A DNA stretch of 59,780 bases from Cenarchaeum sp. SB0675_bin_21 (GCA_009843815.1 VYCS01000023.1:1-59780); one strand, 5' to 3'; positions 42,543 through 51,862 are shown, counted from the first letter of the stretch. Translations and numbers: made by a program. The notes: generated by a model from the sequence alone, not told the origin.

Positions 42543-45185
42543 ATGCATGTGCAATCCTACCTGATTCTTGTTGGCATGGTTAGTGTGCTTGCCATGCCAC
42601 TATCTTTTGCTGATATACAGGGTGATGTTTTGGTGGGTGTCCTAAATGCCGAAGACGACCTTTCAGATAGGGCAGTGCAGATATCCCTGGCAATACGGGA
42701 AGGTGTCTCCGACTTTAATGAGTTTCTTGAGGATATGAACGCAGATTGGCGTATTATACCAGATGTGTCATTTGATATAACTCAGGATGTGGATATGATT
42801 TTGGGGCCCATCCATGATGGCACTCTAAATATCGTTGAGTATGCCCAAGCAAATAATATACTTGTAGTTGGCTGCTGCAACGCCGTTACAGAGATGGCAA
42901 TACCCGGCGATACTGTATTTCAGATATATCCTGATGCCATAAAACAAGGCAGTACACTTGCACACATACTACATGCCCAGGGAGTCGATGTTGTGGTTCC
43001 CATGTATAGTGATACTGCAAACGGTTATGCATTGTGGCGAGCAATGACCGACACCTTCACTGCTCGTGGCGGCATCGTTGATGAGGGCGTACGATATATT
43101 CCCAGTGATGGGTTCTCCTCGGAGGTAGAACGTCTAGCCAAAAGAGTACAAGATAATTTGAACACCCATGACTCGGATGTAAATATAGCCGTACTATTAA
43201 TGGCCCACGATGAGAATCTACACGTATTTGAGTCGGCATTACTGCACGATGTCTTGTATATGGTACCCTGGTTTGCTGATGAATATATGACCGAGAATCC
43301 TGCTCTTATACAGAATAGTACCATATCGAGCTTTTTAGAAAGTGTAAACTATACATCGATACAGATGGCCAAGACGCTAAATGCGCAGCATGATGGCCTA
43401 AAGGAAACCATACTGGACACTAACAATATGTCACCTGGCGCCTTTGCTTATACGGCATACGATGCAGTGTGGATTCTAGGCATGTCCATACTGATGGCTG
43501 ACACCACTGATATAGCATCCGTATCTGCTGTATTGCCTGATGTGGCTTATAATTACACCGGCATAATGGGGAATATAACACTGGATATCTCTGGTGACAT
43601 GCGGTCTGGTGATTATACGCTGTGGTCTATTCGGGACTCTACATGGGAGCGTACATCTAGATACATTCATGAAACTCAACAAATTATCCCTGTACTGCCA
43701 TCCACCGTTATAATACCGGTTATCGCAGATATCACCGGTGATCTCTCTGTGTTGGGTCGGGAAGGGTTGGCTGGCATGGCGTTGGCCACTGATGATTTTA
43801 ACGCAGACCAACAAGAGATGTCTGCTGACTGGAGGCTTGAATTAAATATAATGGACTCTGAGACTGACCCAGAAAAACATCTAGAACTGATACAAGATGT
43901 AGATGGTGGCATAATACTAAGTTGCGCCTCCAGCAACTCGCTTGCCAAATCCCTTGATTATATCAATGAACGTGGATTGGTTGTCGTATCATCTTGTAGC
44001 ACTTCTGCGGAGCTGTCCATACCTGATAGCCTGTATAGACTGTCTCCTGATGATGGAAATATCATCGATCTCTTGACTACGCAGTTGGAGGATAGATACA
44101 CCATCATAATAGTTCGCAATGACTCTTGGGGCATAGCACAGAGCCTTCAGATATCTGAACGACTAAATAATTACACCATTGTGTCATATTTGCCAGATGC
44201 ACAAAACTACACTAACATAATACATGATACGCTTGATGCCATCACTGTACATGGTACACAAAATACAGCCATACTGCTACTGGGGTTTGCAGAGTCTGCA
44301 GATATACTATCTGCTGCCGCGGACCATGATGTTTTGTATGATGTACCATGGTTTGGCTCCAACGGCAACGCCCGCCATCCAAAGATTGTAGATGATGCTC
44401 GCTCATCAAACTTTGCAGAACTAGTCTCATTTACCGCTCCGATGAACGCTGATGCCACCATACCTGCCAAGCTACAATTGAACCTATCATATTCGGGAAC
44501 CATGCCTGTGACAGACTTAGCTCAAACCACACTACGACTGGACCATTATGTATCAGATCGTGTTCCGGTGGCATATGCGTCCGGCCCAGTCGCATATGAC
44601 TCTGTATGGCTTACTGTAATGGCACTCAACAACATACAGTCCTTGGAGCCTGAAGCATTTCAGAGTGCCTTTGTTGATGTGGCGGCTTCATATGATGGTA
44701 TTATAGGACCTACCACACTGAATGAGGCCGGAGATATTTCATTGGCATTATATGATATATGGACTGTACAGAACGGAGACTGGACATTTCAGTCTCGTTA
44801 TAATGATGGCGTACTCTTATCTGTTGATGATATGAGGTTGCAGTCCTTGGCGACGTTGGTGGTGGAGAATGCTATTGCTGACTTTAATGCAAATCATACT
44901 GTATCACTCCAGAATGATGAGGTGTCTCTGTTTATACTAGATACCTCTACAGATGAGATTATATCACACAGTGCGCACCCGAGTCTTGTCGGTACATCAT
45001 ATTATGATTTGATCAACCTTCAAGGAGTGAACATTGGAGAATTAATTATACGTGAGGCTACCACTTCTGGGTCATGGGAATTACATGCGTGGCCCAATCC
45101 TGATACTGGTGTGGATGAGACTATAACCGCATGGATAAAGTCTCATGGCAACCATATCTTTGGCTCGGGGATATACGTGCCATAG
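42543..45185 (+). CDS. Exported receptor with two tandem periplasmic-binding domains
   Basis: About 880 residues. A signal segment (YLILVGMVSVLAMPLSFA) is followed by two consecutive type-1 periplasmic-binding (LivJ/branched-chain amino-acid receptor-like) domains: the first around GDVLVGVLNAEDDLSDRAVQ with GPIHDG, the second around ITGDLSVLGREGLAGMALAT with GGIILSCASS. The C-terminal 150 residues (NAIADFNANHTVSL ... LFILDTSTDEIISHSAHPSL ... GNHIFGSGIYVP) look like a Cache-type sensor domain. No C-terminal anchor is evident, so the signal segment may serve as one. Ligand and partners are unknown. The start is supported by a TATA box. Confidence 0.82.
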   Translation: MHVQSYLILVGMVSVLAMPLSFADIQGDVLVGVLNAEDDLSDRAVQISLAIREGVSDFNEFLEDMNADWRIIPDVSFDITQDVDMILGPIHDGTLNIVEYAQANNILVVGCCNAVTEMAIPGDTVFQIYPDAIKQGSTLAHILHAQGVDVVVPMYSDTANGYALWRAMTDTFTARGGIVDEGVRYIPSDGFSSEVERLAKRVQDNLNTHDSDVNIAVLLMAHDENLHVFESALLHDVLYMVPWFADEYMTENPALIQNSTISSFLESVNYTSIQMAKTLNAQHDGLKETILDTNNMSPGAFAYTAYDAVWILGMSILMADTTDIASVSAVLPDVAYNYTGIMGNITLDISGDMRSGDYTLWSIRDSTWERTSRYIHETQQIIPVLPSTVIIPVIADITGDLSVLGREGLAGMALATDDFNADQQEMSADWRLELNIMDSETDPEKHLELIQDVDGGIILSCASSNSLAKSLDYINERGLVVVSSCSTSAELSIPDSLYRLSPDDGNIIDLLTTQLEDRYTIIIVRNDSWGIAQSLQISERLNNYTIVSYLPDAQNYTNIIHDTLDAITVHGTQNTAILLLGFAESADILSAAADHDVLYDVPWFGSNGNARHPKIVDDARSSNFAELVSFTAPMNADATIPAKLQLNLSYSGTMPVTDLAQTTLRLDHYVSDRVPVAYASGPVAYDSVWLTVMALNNIQSLEPEAFQSAFVDVAASYDGIIGPTTLNEAGDISLALYDIWTVQNGDWTFQSRYNDGVLLSVDDMRLQSLATLVVENAIADFNANHTVSLQNDEVSLFILDTSTDEIISHSAHPSLVGTSYYDLINLQGVNIGELIIREATTSGSWELHAWPNPDTGVDETITAWIKSHGNHIFGSGIYVP

Positions 45186-45479
45186 TTATATCTGGCAACG
45201 CTGTCGAGAGTCTTGTATTGCCAGATGTATATCTTGTCTCCTCTTTCTTATGATGTCATGCAGCTCTACAATACTGTCTGTATTTGGTGATAGTGACTGG
45301 GTACTGCATGCATGAATGAATCCTACATATATGCCACCTAAAATTATCCCAAATGTTGTATCCTCTAATGATCTTGCATCACAGTGCTCCTTTGCAACCA
45401 ATAGATACATGTCGATCTCCTCAATGTAGTAGTCAATCTGTGTTATGATAAAGTTACGTATGTCTATGGGCATTGGCAT
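45186..45479 (-). CDS. Small helical protein, function unknown
   Basis: Ninety-seven residues (MPMPIDIRNFIITQIDYYIEEIDMYLLVAKEHCDA...), largely helical, with a hydrophobic middle GIILGGIYVGFIHAC and a basic end RKRRQDIHLAIQDSRQRC. The family is not recognised. It converges on the receptor gene with no gap. Confidence 0.6.
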   Translation of the reverse strand: MPMPIDIRNFIITQIDYYIEEIDMYLLVAKEHCDARSLEDTTFGIILGGIYVGFIHACSTQSLSPNTDSIVELHDIIRKRRQDIHLAIQDSRQRCQI

Positions 45480-45575
45480 GACCCATTTGGGTGTGACTGA
45501 TTATTTTGTTTTGCCCTACGATTATGAGATGCTTGCCTTTACGGTTTATATTATGTCCTAAAAGTTGTTACCATT

Positions 45576-45878
45576 ATGGAATATGTCTATGCTGCTTTAC
45601 TTCTTCATAAGCTGCAAAAGGATGTTACCGAGGATAACCTCAGGGCGGTGGTCTCTGCATCAGGTGCTGATGTCAATGAGGCCCAGTTAAAGTCACTGGT
45701 CGCAGCATTGGCTGATGTAGATATAAACGAGGCAATAAAAGCTGCCCCTGTTGCTGTAGCTGCTGCCCCTGTTGCAGAGGCTGAGCCTGCAGAGGCAGAA
45801 GAAGAGAAGCCTGAAGAGAAGAAAGAAGAGAAGAGTGAGGAGGCTGCCATGGAAGGTCTCTCTTCACTATTTGGCTAG
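45576..45878 (+). CDS. rpl12: Ribosomal protein L12 (P1)
   Basis: The acidic stalk protein that recruits elongation factors. One hundred residues: N-terminal dimerisation domain ([20 protein letters not shown]), Ala/Pro/Glu hinge, charged [14 protein letters not shown] run and the conserved ending GLSSLFG. A TTTATATT box is 28 nt before the ATG. It is on the opposite strand from L10 and L1, although these genes usually form one archaeal operon with L12 last. Confidence 0.95.
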   Translation: MEYVYAALLLHKLQKDVTEDNLRAVVSASGADVNEAQLKSLVAALADVDINEAIKAAPVAVAAAPVAEAEPAEAEEEKPEEKKEEKSEEAAMEGLSSLFG

Positions 45879-45915
45879 ATCAGAGATTATATACTGATCG
45901 GTTTTTTTGATACTG

Positions 45916-46779
45916 TTAATTAGGAGTATAATCTGTGTCTTTTATAACGGACAGAGCTTGATTATGCGCCTTGCCTAGTATATCGTTTCGTGTCTCATCT
46001 GTCATGTAGCCTGATTCGATGGATACGGATCTGGCAGATGTGGCGGCCTTGGCTAATATGGCTTGTATGGTGTCCACTGTAGCGTAGCCTGCCTCAACTG
46101 CAAGGTTTAGCGCCTCCTGATGAGCTGTGGCTATCATACCTGATGTGACATCCAAATCTATCACCAACTCTTCCTGAGTATATCCAATACCGTCTTGAAC
46201 TGCCGTATACAGAGAGATGCTGGCCTCTATGGGTTTTATGTCCAGCTTGCCCAGCATGGATGCAAGTTTTTCGTCAATAACATCACCCTTTTTGGCCGGC
46301 GTGGTGTCTTTTGCTATCCAGATTGTACCTTGATCTATCTTTGTGGGTATACCTGCATCTTTGAATTCGGTCAGCATGGGACCAGGAGCTATTCCGGTGT
46401 TGCGCGCGGCTATTACAACATCAATGCTGGCAACATCCCCGCCCCGGGCTGATACCATGGTCTTGTTTTTGGCCAACAGTAGATTGAGCCGGAATGGTGA
46501 CATGTTGGAGAATAGTAACATGCACTGACCGGTCAGCTCCCGTATGATATCTTTGACTCCCGGCAGAGCTAACTTTTCTAAAGCATGAATTACAACCCGG
46601 TTTTTTATACTGACAAACTCTACTTCGCCTTTTAGCTTCTTTTTTAATTCTAATATCTGTGATGCTCGAACCTTCTCTAGTCGTATGAGTGCCATTGAAT
46701 TGTACTTTGTGGACATCTCTTGTATGTTGGAATACATGCGAGCCTTCTTCTCAGGGTATGTGGTACGGTTCTCACGCAT
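45916..46779 (-). CDS. rpl10: Ribosomal protein L10 (P0)
   Basis: Base of the ribosomal stalk. The sequence TTYPEKKARMYSNIQEMSTK ... VSIKNRVVIHALEKL ... GAIPGPMLTEF-like segment (GIAPGPMLTEFKDAGIPTKI) is typical of archaeal L10. It ends VIKDTDYTPN without the acidic GLxxLFG tail seen in euryarchaeal and eukaryotic P0. An ATG at 46791 is an alternative; the one at 46779 precedes RENRTTYPEKK. It overlaps the end of L1. Confidence 0.93.
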   Translation of the reverse strand: MRENRTTYPEKKARMYSNIQEMSTKYNSMALIRLEKVRASQILELKKKLKGEVEFVSIKNRVVIHALEKLALPGVKDIIRELTGQCMLLFSNMSPFRLNLLLAKNKTMVSARGGDVASIDVVIAARNTGIAPGPMLTEFKDAGIPTKIDQGTIWIAKDTTPAKKGDVIDEKLASMLGKLDIKPIEASISLYTAVQDGIGYTQEELVIDLDVTSGMIATAHQEALNLAVEAGYATVDTIQAILAKAATSARSVSIESGYMTDETRNDILGKAHNQALSVIKDTDYTPN

Positions 46780-47422
46780 TGTGTTTTGCACCTTTTATAA
46801 TTTTGCCCATGGTGGTTTTTATCATGACATCCCGAATATTCTTCTCACCATTGGGTAACTTCTTCTCAATGGTCCTTAATACAACCATGGCGTTGGCAGC
46901 AAGACTTGCATCATCCATGCTTTGATTGCCAATCTTTGATGATATGGAAAGCGATCCCCTTACACGTACTCGTATGGATTTTTTAAATCTCTGCAAGAAT
47001 GCTTCGATGGGTGCATTGAACGGCACCGGGGTCGGCATCTTCCCTCTGGGCCCCAACAATTGGCCCAATGACTTTCCGACAGTGGGCATTATCTGCGTAT
47101 CTGCCAAGAAAAAGTCATACTTGTTGATGAACTTACGTGCCGCCCTCTTGTCTGTAGATAGTCTACCTAACTCATCTGCGTCTACTACGGCCGTAGCATT
47201 GGCCTCTCTAGCCTTTGTCCCCATATCTCCACCTGCTAATACGCATACTGCCGCATCTGAGCCTATCTGCGGCAACTGTACCACCTCATTTATCTGAAAT
47301 CCCTTCTTGACATCTATGTCCTTGAATACAACTATGATCTCAACACTCTCCACAAAGTTGCGGCCTTTGGAGGACTCTTTGGCCTCTTGTATCATCCCCT
47401 GCATTTGAGACTCTGTTATCAT
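46772..47422 (-). CDS. rpl1: Ribosomal protein L1
   Basis: A 216-residue L1, binding the 23S rRNA stalk. Motifs include SKGRNFVESVEIIVVFKDID, the linker FFLADTQIMPTVGKSLGQLL and LGPRGKMPTP, and the C-terminal strand KTTMGKIIKGAKHNA. It overlaps the L10 start slightly, forming a two-gene operon. In many archaea L1 mRNA is bound by L1 itself for feedback; no such site was checked here. Confidence 0.95.
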   Translation of the reverse strand: MITESQMQGMIQEAKESSKGRNFVESVEIIVVFKDIDVKKGFQINEVVQLPQIGSDAAVCVLAGGDMGTKAREANATAVVDADELGRLSTDKRAARKFINKYDFFLADTQIMPTVGKSLGQLLGPRGKMPTPVPFNAPIEAFLQRFKKSIRVRVRGSLSISSKIGNQSMDDASLAANAMVVLRTIEKKLPNGEKNIRDVMIKTTMGKIIKGAKHNA

Positions 47423-47495
47423 ACAGGTGCGTTCTATCTGAGTCTCTTAAAATCGTTTTGAATTTTTTTATTAAAGTCACACATCTTGGCATCAT

Positions 47496-48005
47496 CTATG
47501 TCAATATTTTGAGACTTCTACACACCGAGTATACTGTTCTTCTCAAGTTTTTGTCCAGAAGTGTGTCTCTGCGGTGTCTGAGTATCCTTTTGGCCTCATC
47601 TTGTTCCTCTCCAGGTGGTAATGAGAGTACCTTGTTTAGTAATTCTGAGAGGGACTCTCGTACCCAACCATCAATTGTAGTGTATACTTTTGGTGGTATG
47701 ATATCGCACCGGTCACGATCCAGATCCAGTATGGCTGTGTAGTTGTCATGCTCTATCCTGTATACGAGGCCCAAAATTATGTTATCTGGCGTGGGGTTGG
47801 TGAGTATTTCAACGGATCTCTGGCCGGTCTTACCCTGCTCTACCTTGTTTTTGAGGCCCACCATGTTGACCCGGATTCCGTTTATTCCTATCTGTCTACC
47901 TTCCATACCGGTTACTGCGGCAACTACAAAGTCCTTATATTCGCCATTTTGTATTGTGCTAAAGACATATGTGCCCTCCTTTAGTGTGGGTTTTTTGCCT
48001 AACAT
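47496..48005 (-). CDS. Protein of unknown function upstream of L1
   Basis: About 169 residues from MLGKKPTLKEGTYVF, chosen because an ACTAAAAAC box lies about 27 nt upstream. Strand-rich N-terminal half (DFVVAAVTGMEGRQIGI) and a helical C-terminal half (SLSELLNKVLSLPPGEEQDEAKRILRHRRDTLLDKNLRR). The family is not recognised. It is 73 nt upstream of L1 on the same strand. Confidence 0.65.
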   Translation of the reverse strand: MLGKKPTLKEGTYVFSTIQNGEYKDFVVAAVTGMEGRQIGINGIRVNMVGLKNKVEQGKTGQRSVEILTNPTPDNIILGLVYRIEHDNYTAILDLDRDRCDIIPPKVYTTIDGWVRESLSELLNKVLSLPPGEEQDEAKRILRHRRDTLLDKNLRRTVYSVCRSLKILT

Positions 48006-48272
48006 GATGTATGCTGGCACAATCGGAGTTTTTAGTGTTGTTCTATATACTATCTTGCCGAAGAGTGACTCGTGTGTAGAGTGGCATTATGCTTTTTTTG
48101 GCTTGAGTTGTTAGTTGGTGGCTGCGCGCTCTTAGGTATTCGACAGGTGTGCAGACTTTATTGTATATACTCAGCTGTAATGATATAGTATGAGTCCTGT
48201 TATGAGTATAATTTTGAGTATTTGGCATAGCCACAGGCAACATATTTATTTTTAATGTGTAAGTATTCGAGT

Positions 48273-48671
48273 ATGGCCATCAACAAGCAGCGTCTAAAGA
48301 TACGCCATCAAGTCAAAAAACGAAAGCCCAACTTTGTCAGGCCAGAAAGTTGGCGATATGATCGACTCAAGCAGCGATGGCGAAAGCCAAAGGGCGTGGA
48401 TCATCATCAGCGTAAACAAAAGAGCCGAGGCAGACCAGGCTTGGTAAAGATAGGGTACGGCGGGCCACGCGTTGCAAAATACTTGCACCCGTCTGGCTAC
48501 ACAGACAATCTGGTTTATCGTCCAGAAGATTTGAGCGGACTAGACCCAAAGGTTGATGGTGTGAGAATAGGCGGATCTGTAGGAACCCGTAAGAGGATTC
48601 AAATCATAGGTTTAGCCATGCAGGAAAAATTCAAGATATTTAATGGTAGGGTGAACATGCATGGTGATTAA
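48273..48671 (+). CDS. rpl32e: Ribosomal protein L32e
   Basis: Starts MAINKQRLKIRHQVKKRKPNF, followed by WRYDRLKQRWRKPKGVDHHQR and KIGYGGPRVAKYLHPSGY, the L32e family signatures. 132 residues, normal length. A TATA-like stretch about 26 nt before the ATG supports this start over the frame's upstream codon at 48255. It overlaps L19e by 11 nt, the same order as in the spc operon of other archaea, although the rest of that operon is absent here. Confidence 0.95.
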   Translation: MAINKQRLKIRHQVKKRKPNFVRPESWRYDRLKQRWRKPKGVDHHQRKQKSRGRPGLVKIGYGGPRVAKYLHPSGYTDNLVYRPEDLSGLDPKVDGVRIGGSVGTRKRIQIIGLAMQEKFKIFNGRVNMHGD

Positions 48672-49116
48672 TCTACACTCCAAAAAGAAGCTGATATCTC
48701 GTGTTACCGGCGTAGGGGTGCATCGGTTGCGCCTTGACCCAGACAAACTCGATGAAGTGGCTGATGCCATTACAAGAAACAACGCTCGGGGTATGATCAC
48801 GGCAGGATTTGTAACCATAAAACCCATAAAGGGTACCTCGCGAGGACGGGCTCGATTTAAGAAGATACAGCGCTCAAAGAGGGGCACAAAATCTGGTTCA
48901 AAACAGGGTCGTAAAGGGGCACGAACCGCCCGAAAAGCGGCATATGTGGCAAAGGTCCGTTCCCTGAGACGACTCTTAAAGATAGCAAAGGAGCGCAAAG
49001 AGATAACAAATCCTGAGTTTTGGAGTTTGTACAAGAAGGTGGGTGGTAACACCGTCCGAAACAAGGCTCACCTAAGATTACTTGTACAAGAGACCATATC
49101 AAAACGCAAGGATTAG
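48661..49116 (+). CDS. rpl19e: Ribosomal protein L19e
   Basis: A 151-residue basic protein: INLHSKKKLISRVTGVGVHR at the N-terminus, ARGMITAGFVTIKPIKGTSRGRA and the arginine-rich RGTKSGSKQGRKGARTARKA, all typical of L19e. It overlaps the L32e stop and converges on the alkyltransferase gene with 4 nt overlap. Confidence 0.95.
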   Translation: MVINLHSKKKLISRVTGVGVHRLRLDPDKLDEVADAITRNNARGMITAGFVTIKPIKGTSRGRARFKKIQRSKRGTKSGSKQGRKGARTARKAAYVAKVRSLRRLLKIAKERKEITNPEFWSLYKKVGGNTVRNKAHLRLLVQETISKRKD

Positions 49117-49418
49117 TCTGGAAAGTAGTATATTCGAGTCTTATCTCGCACGCGGTTTCCTTCTATGGGAACTCCCTCCTTCTGTAGCATGTTTGCCTTT
49201 ACATTAGTGCCACCATACCCGTAACCTCCCAGTTTGCCATCTGACATTATGACTCTATGACAAGGAACTATACCTGGATATGGATTACGACTCATTATGC
49301 GTCCCACTGCTCGGGAACCGTTGACCATCCCTGCCGCCCGGGCCAGCTCGCCATATGACACCACCATGCCCGATGGAACCTCCATCAACTTTTTGTAGAC
49401 TCGTTCTGCATTATTCAT
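49113..49418 (-). CDS. O6-alkylguanine alkyltransferase-like protein (single domain)
   Basis: A 101-residue protein consisting of only the DNA-binding/active-site domain of MGMT/Ogt. The helix-turn-helix with arginine finger (GSRAVGRIMSRNPYPG) and the active site IVPCHRVI with Cys53 are present. Because the cysteine is kept, it is not an ATL protein (those have Trp); it may repair alkylated DNA without the usual N-terminal domain. Its ATG overlaps the dtdA stop (ATGA). Confidence 0.85.
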   Translation of the reverse strand: MNNAERVYKKLMEVPSGMVVSYGELARAAGMVNGSRAVGRIMSRNPYPGIVPCHRVIMSDGKLGGYGYGGTNVKANMLQKEGVPIEGNRVRDKTRIYYFPD

Positions 49419-50203
49419 ACACGAACAACCTCTAGATTAGTCTCGTTTAGTAGATTCAAGACCCTTCGCCGGTGTGGGCCCATGTTATCCCAGTCCAGCA
49501 GGGCCGCCTGGACCTTAACGTTTCGTTCAATTATATGATCCAGCAGACTTTTGTTGATATACTGCATAGCATGCTTTGGTATTATACTCCCAAATGAATA
49601 CTTTCCATGTATTACTTCGTGTGTGAACCGTCGTGGATAATGAGTCCCTCCAAAACCAATTGCAGTCGTGTAACGTGTAGTATCGTCAGACTGTGTAATG
49701 GCGCGCTCCAAAATTGCGGCTACATCATGACATAGTGATGCGTCATTCCATTCTGAGATGGTCGTTCCAATCTCTACGAATATTGAGGGTTTGGAGAGTG
49801 CAGTAGGCCCATGGTGGGTTGTCTCAAGTGTTATGTCAAACTTGGAGAATCTGTCTTGTTCCTTCCAAAGATTCACAAAGTATCTCTTTTGCAATGATGG
49901 GAACGGGACTGCCACCTGCTGCGGATTGCCTCCTAATGTAGCCTCATCAAAGTTTCCCGTGGAGTGACATGTCAACGCCAGCACACCAGACTTTGCTGCA
50001 TGTTTTGATAGAAAGACAAATCCATCATAATCAAACTTTGACTCTAACCAATCCGCAGATATTACAGGTGTATCTAATAGTATCAGATCAAATGACTTGC
50101 CTTTGTATATGGGACCATTCTGCGTCATATCTTGCATAAAATAGTCTGCCATATTTTTGCCAGCAGGGTCTTTATCATATGCAGCAAGTAAGTACAACGA
50201 CAA
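49415..50203 (-). CDS. dtdA: D-aminoacyl-tRNA deacylase
   Basis: The archaeal/plant GEK1-type Zn-dependent enzyme that removes D-amino acids from tRNA. The N-terminus AAYDKDPAGKNMADYF matches the family opening; later motifs are LALTCHSTGNFDEATLGG, ETTHHGPTALSKPSIFVEIG and IGFGGTHYPRRFT. The frame runs to 50359, but the family begins at a TTG (50203 or 50197). A TATA-like ATAAATAC lies about 22-28 nt before it and is shared with the divergent secE region. Confidence 0.9.
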   Translation of the reverse strand: MSLYLLAAYDKDPAGKNMADYFMQDMTQNGPIYKGKSFDLILLDTPVISADWLESKFDYDGFVFLSKHAAKSGVLALTCHSTGNFDEATLGGNPQQVAVPFPSLQKRYFVNLWKEQDRFSKFDITLETTHHGPTALSKPSIFVEIGTTISEWNDASLCHDVAAILERAITQSDDTTRYTTAIGFGGTHYPRRFTHEVIHGKYSFGSIIPKHAMQYINKSLLDHIIERNVKVQAALLDWDNMGPHRRRVLNLLNETNLEVVRV

Positions 50204-50261
50204 AATTATATTACTAGAGTATTTATTTCCAACAGTGAATCCAAGACTATTTCTTAAGAAT

Positions 50262-50408
50262 ATGATGAACACCGTAAAACTAACCAGGAAACCAGACAAA
50301 GATGAATACAAACAGTATATGCGACTGGTGTTGTTGGGAATAGGTGCGGTGGGCACCATTGGCTTTATAATTCAGTTTGTCTTTTCGGTAGCTACGTATG
50401 GTCGATAA
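50262..50408 (+). CDS. secE: Preprotein translocase SecE/Sec61-gamma
   Basis: Forty-eight residues: short amphipathic helix (RKPDKDEYKQYMRLVLLGIG) and a single membrane helix (AVGTIGFIIQFVFSV), the minimal SecE. A longer frame from 50157 overlaps dtdA and is rejected; two adjacent ATGs at 50262 and 50265 are possible. It lies 2 nt before spt5, the conserved secE-nusG order. Confidence 0.9.
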   Translation: MMNTVKLTRKPDKDEYKQYMRLVLLGIGAVGTIGFIIQFVFSVATYGR

Positions 50409-50410
50409 AA

Positions 50411-50863
50411 ATGTCTGATACTACTTCACATCTGTACGCTGTAAAGACCAGCATGGGCCAAGAGAAGAAGGTCATGAATCTGTTAGAGGCTAAATTACGT
50501 GCTGGTGGCCAGAATATACAGGCGGTCCTGGCAGTGGAGGACTTGCGGGGTTATGTGGTAGTGGAGGCACTGGACTCTAGTGATGTATATCATGCTGTAG
50601 ATGGTGTTCGACATGTTCGTCAGCAACTTCGAGGCGAGTTGGCGTTTTCAGAGATTGAAGGGTATCTTGTGAAAAAGTCTGCTGTATCCACACTGAGTGT
50701 AGATAGCACAGTCGAGATCACCGGCGGTCCATTCAAGGGCATGAAGGCCACAATTACACGAATTGACACAGAAAAGGAAGAGGCCACAGTCATACTATTG
50801 GACGCGATGTATCAGTTGCCTGTGACAGTAGATGCCAACTATCTAAAGATAGCTACTGATTAA
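50411..50863 (+). CDS. spt5: Transcription elongation factor Spt5/NusG
   Basis: A 150-residue protein: NGN domain (LYAVKTSMGQEKKVMNLLEAKL ... GYVVVEALDSSDVYHAV) that binds the RNA polymerase clamp, and a C-terminal KOW domain (STVEITGGPFKGMKATITRID). It acts with Spt4 in processivity. It follows secE by 2 nt and precedes L11 by 40 nt. Confidence 0.95.
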   Translation: MSDTTSHLYAVKTSMGQEKKVMNLLEAKLRAGGQNIQAVLAVEDLRGYVVVEALDSSDVYHAVDGVRHVRQQLRGELAFSEIEGYLVKKSAVSTLSVDSTVEITGGPFKGMKATITRIDTEKEEATVILLDAMYQLPVTVDANYLKIATD

Positions 50864-50903
50864 CACGCAAAGGATTAAATTTTCAATATGGAGTCTTGTA
50901 TGT

Positions 50904-51395
50904 ATGGCTTCAACCCAAAGCGTCTCATCATTGGTTACCGGAGGAGCTGCCTCGGCAGGACCGCCACTAGGCCCATCCTTGGGACCTTTGGGTGTCAACA
51001 TAATGGAGGTTATCAATACTATCAACGATAAGACCAAAGACTTTGAGGGTATGAAAGTACCTGTGACTGTTGTAGTCGATACAGATACCAAAAAGTACGA
51101 GATAAATGTAGGCATACCATCTGTGGCCCCACTGATATTCAAAGAGGCTGGAATTCAGAAAGGATCTGGTGCGTCTGGTACAGAGTGGGTCGGTGATATC
51201 ACCATGGACTCACTCATAAAGATAGCCCGCACAAAGTTGGAGAGCTCTTATGCGTCTAGCCTAAAATCAGTGGTAAAGACCGTGGCTGGAACGTGTCTGG
51301 CTGCGGGCGTAAAGATAGAGTCCAAGAATCCCCGAGAGATAACTGCTGAGATAAATCAGGGTGTATGGGACGAAAAGATAGACTCTTCAAACTAA
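50904..51395 (+). CDS. rpl11: Ribosomal protein L11
   Basis: A 163-residue L11 binding the GTPase-associated centre. Motifs: GGAASAGPPLGPSLGPLGVN near the N-terminus and KSVVKTVAGTCLAAGVKIESK near the C-terminus. A TTAAATTT box centred 26 nt before the ATG suggests that L11 has its own promoter besides read-through from secE-spt5. L1 and L10, usual L11 partners, lie 4 kb away on the other strand. Confidence 0.95.
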   Translation: MASTQSVSSLVTGGAASAGPPLGPSLGPLGVNIMEVINTINDKTKDFEGMKVPVTVVVDTDTKKYEINVGIPSVAPLIFKEAGIQKGSGASGTEWVGDITMDSLIKIARTKLESSYASSLKSVVKTVAGTCLAAGVKIESKNPREITAEINQGVWDEKIDSSN

Positions 51396-51397
51396 TT

Positions 51398-51862
51398 TTA
51401 TGGTTGCAGATATTCAGGATCCTTATCTACCCGGTCTAACTCTACAAACGTTTCGGTATTGTGAATACCTTCTATGCGGCTTATCTTATTTGTTACAGTC
51501 CCGTGCAATGTCTCCAAATCCGGCACATGCACAGTTACTATTATGTCAAATCTGCCAGTCACCTCAGTGATGGATACGACCTCGGGTGTCTCAATCAACT
51601 TTTTATGTATATCATTTTTGCGCCGCGGACTTCGGTTTATTCCTACTTCGGCGCGTACACCCATGCCGAGCTTTGACTCATCTACCTGTATGGTGAATTT
51701 TTTAATAACCTTGTTTCTGACCAGTCGTTTTATTCGACTATACAGAACAGAGTTGTTGGAGTTCAACTTCTTTGATAATGTGGGAATTGATATGGCTCCG
51801 TCATGATACAACTCGTATAACAAACGTCGATCTAAGTCATCTTCTACGATCATGATACACAA
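51398..51862 (-). CDS. Lrp/AsnC-family regulator
   Basis: A 154-residue protein: N-terminal helix-turn-helix (DRRLLYELYHDGAISIPTLS ... NNSVLYSRIKRLVRNKVI) and a C-terminal RAM ligand-binding domain (TPEVVSITEVTGRFDIIVTV). Members bind amino acids and act as octamers. The frame begins at TTG 51862, about 26 nt after a TATAAAAG box; an ATG at 51853 is equally plausible. It converges on L11 with 2 nt between. The 244-nt stretch 51863-52106 holds no gene. Confidence 0.88.
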   Translation of the reverse strand: MCIMIVEDDLDRRLLYELYHDGAISIPTLSKKLNSNNSVLYSRIKRLVRNKVIKKFTIQVDESKLGMGVRAEVGINRSPRRKNDIHKKLIETPEVVSITEVTGRFDIIVTVHVPDLETLHGTVTNKISRIEGIHNTETFVELDRVDKDPEYLQP

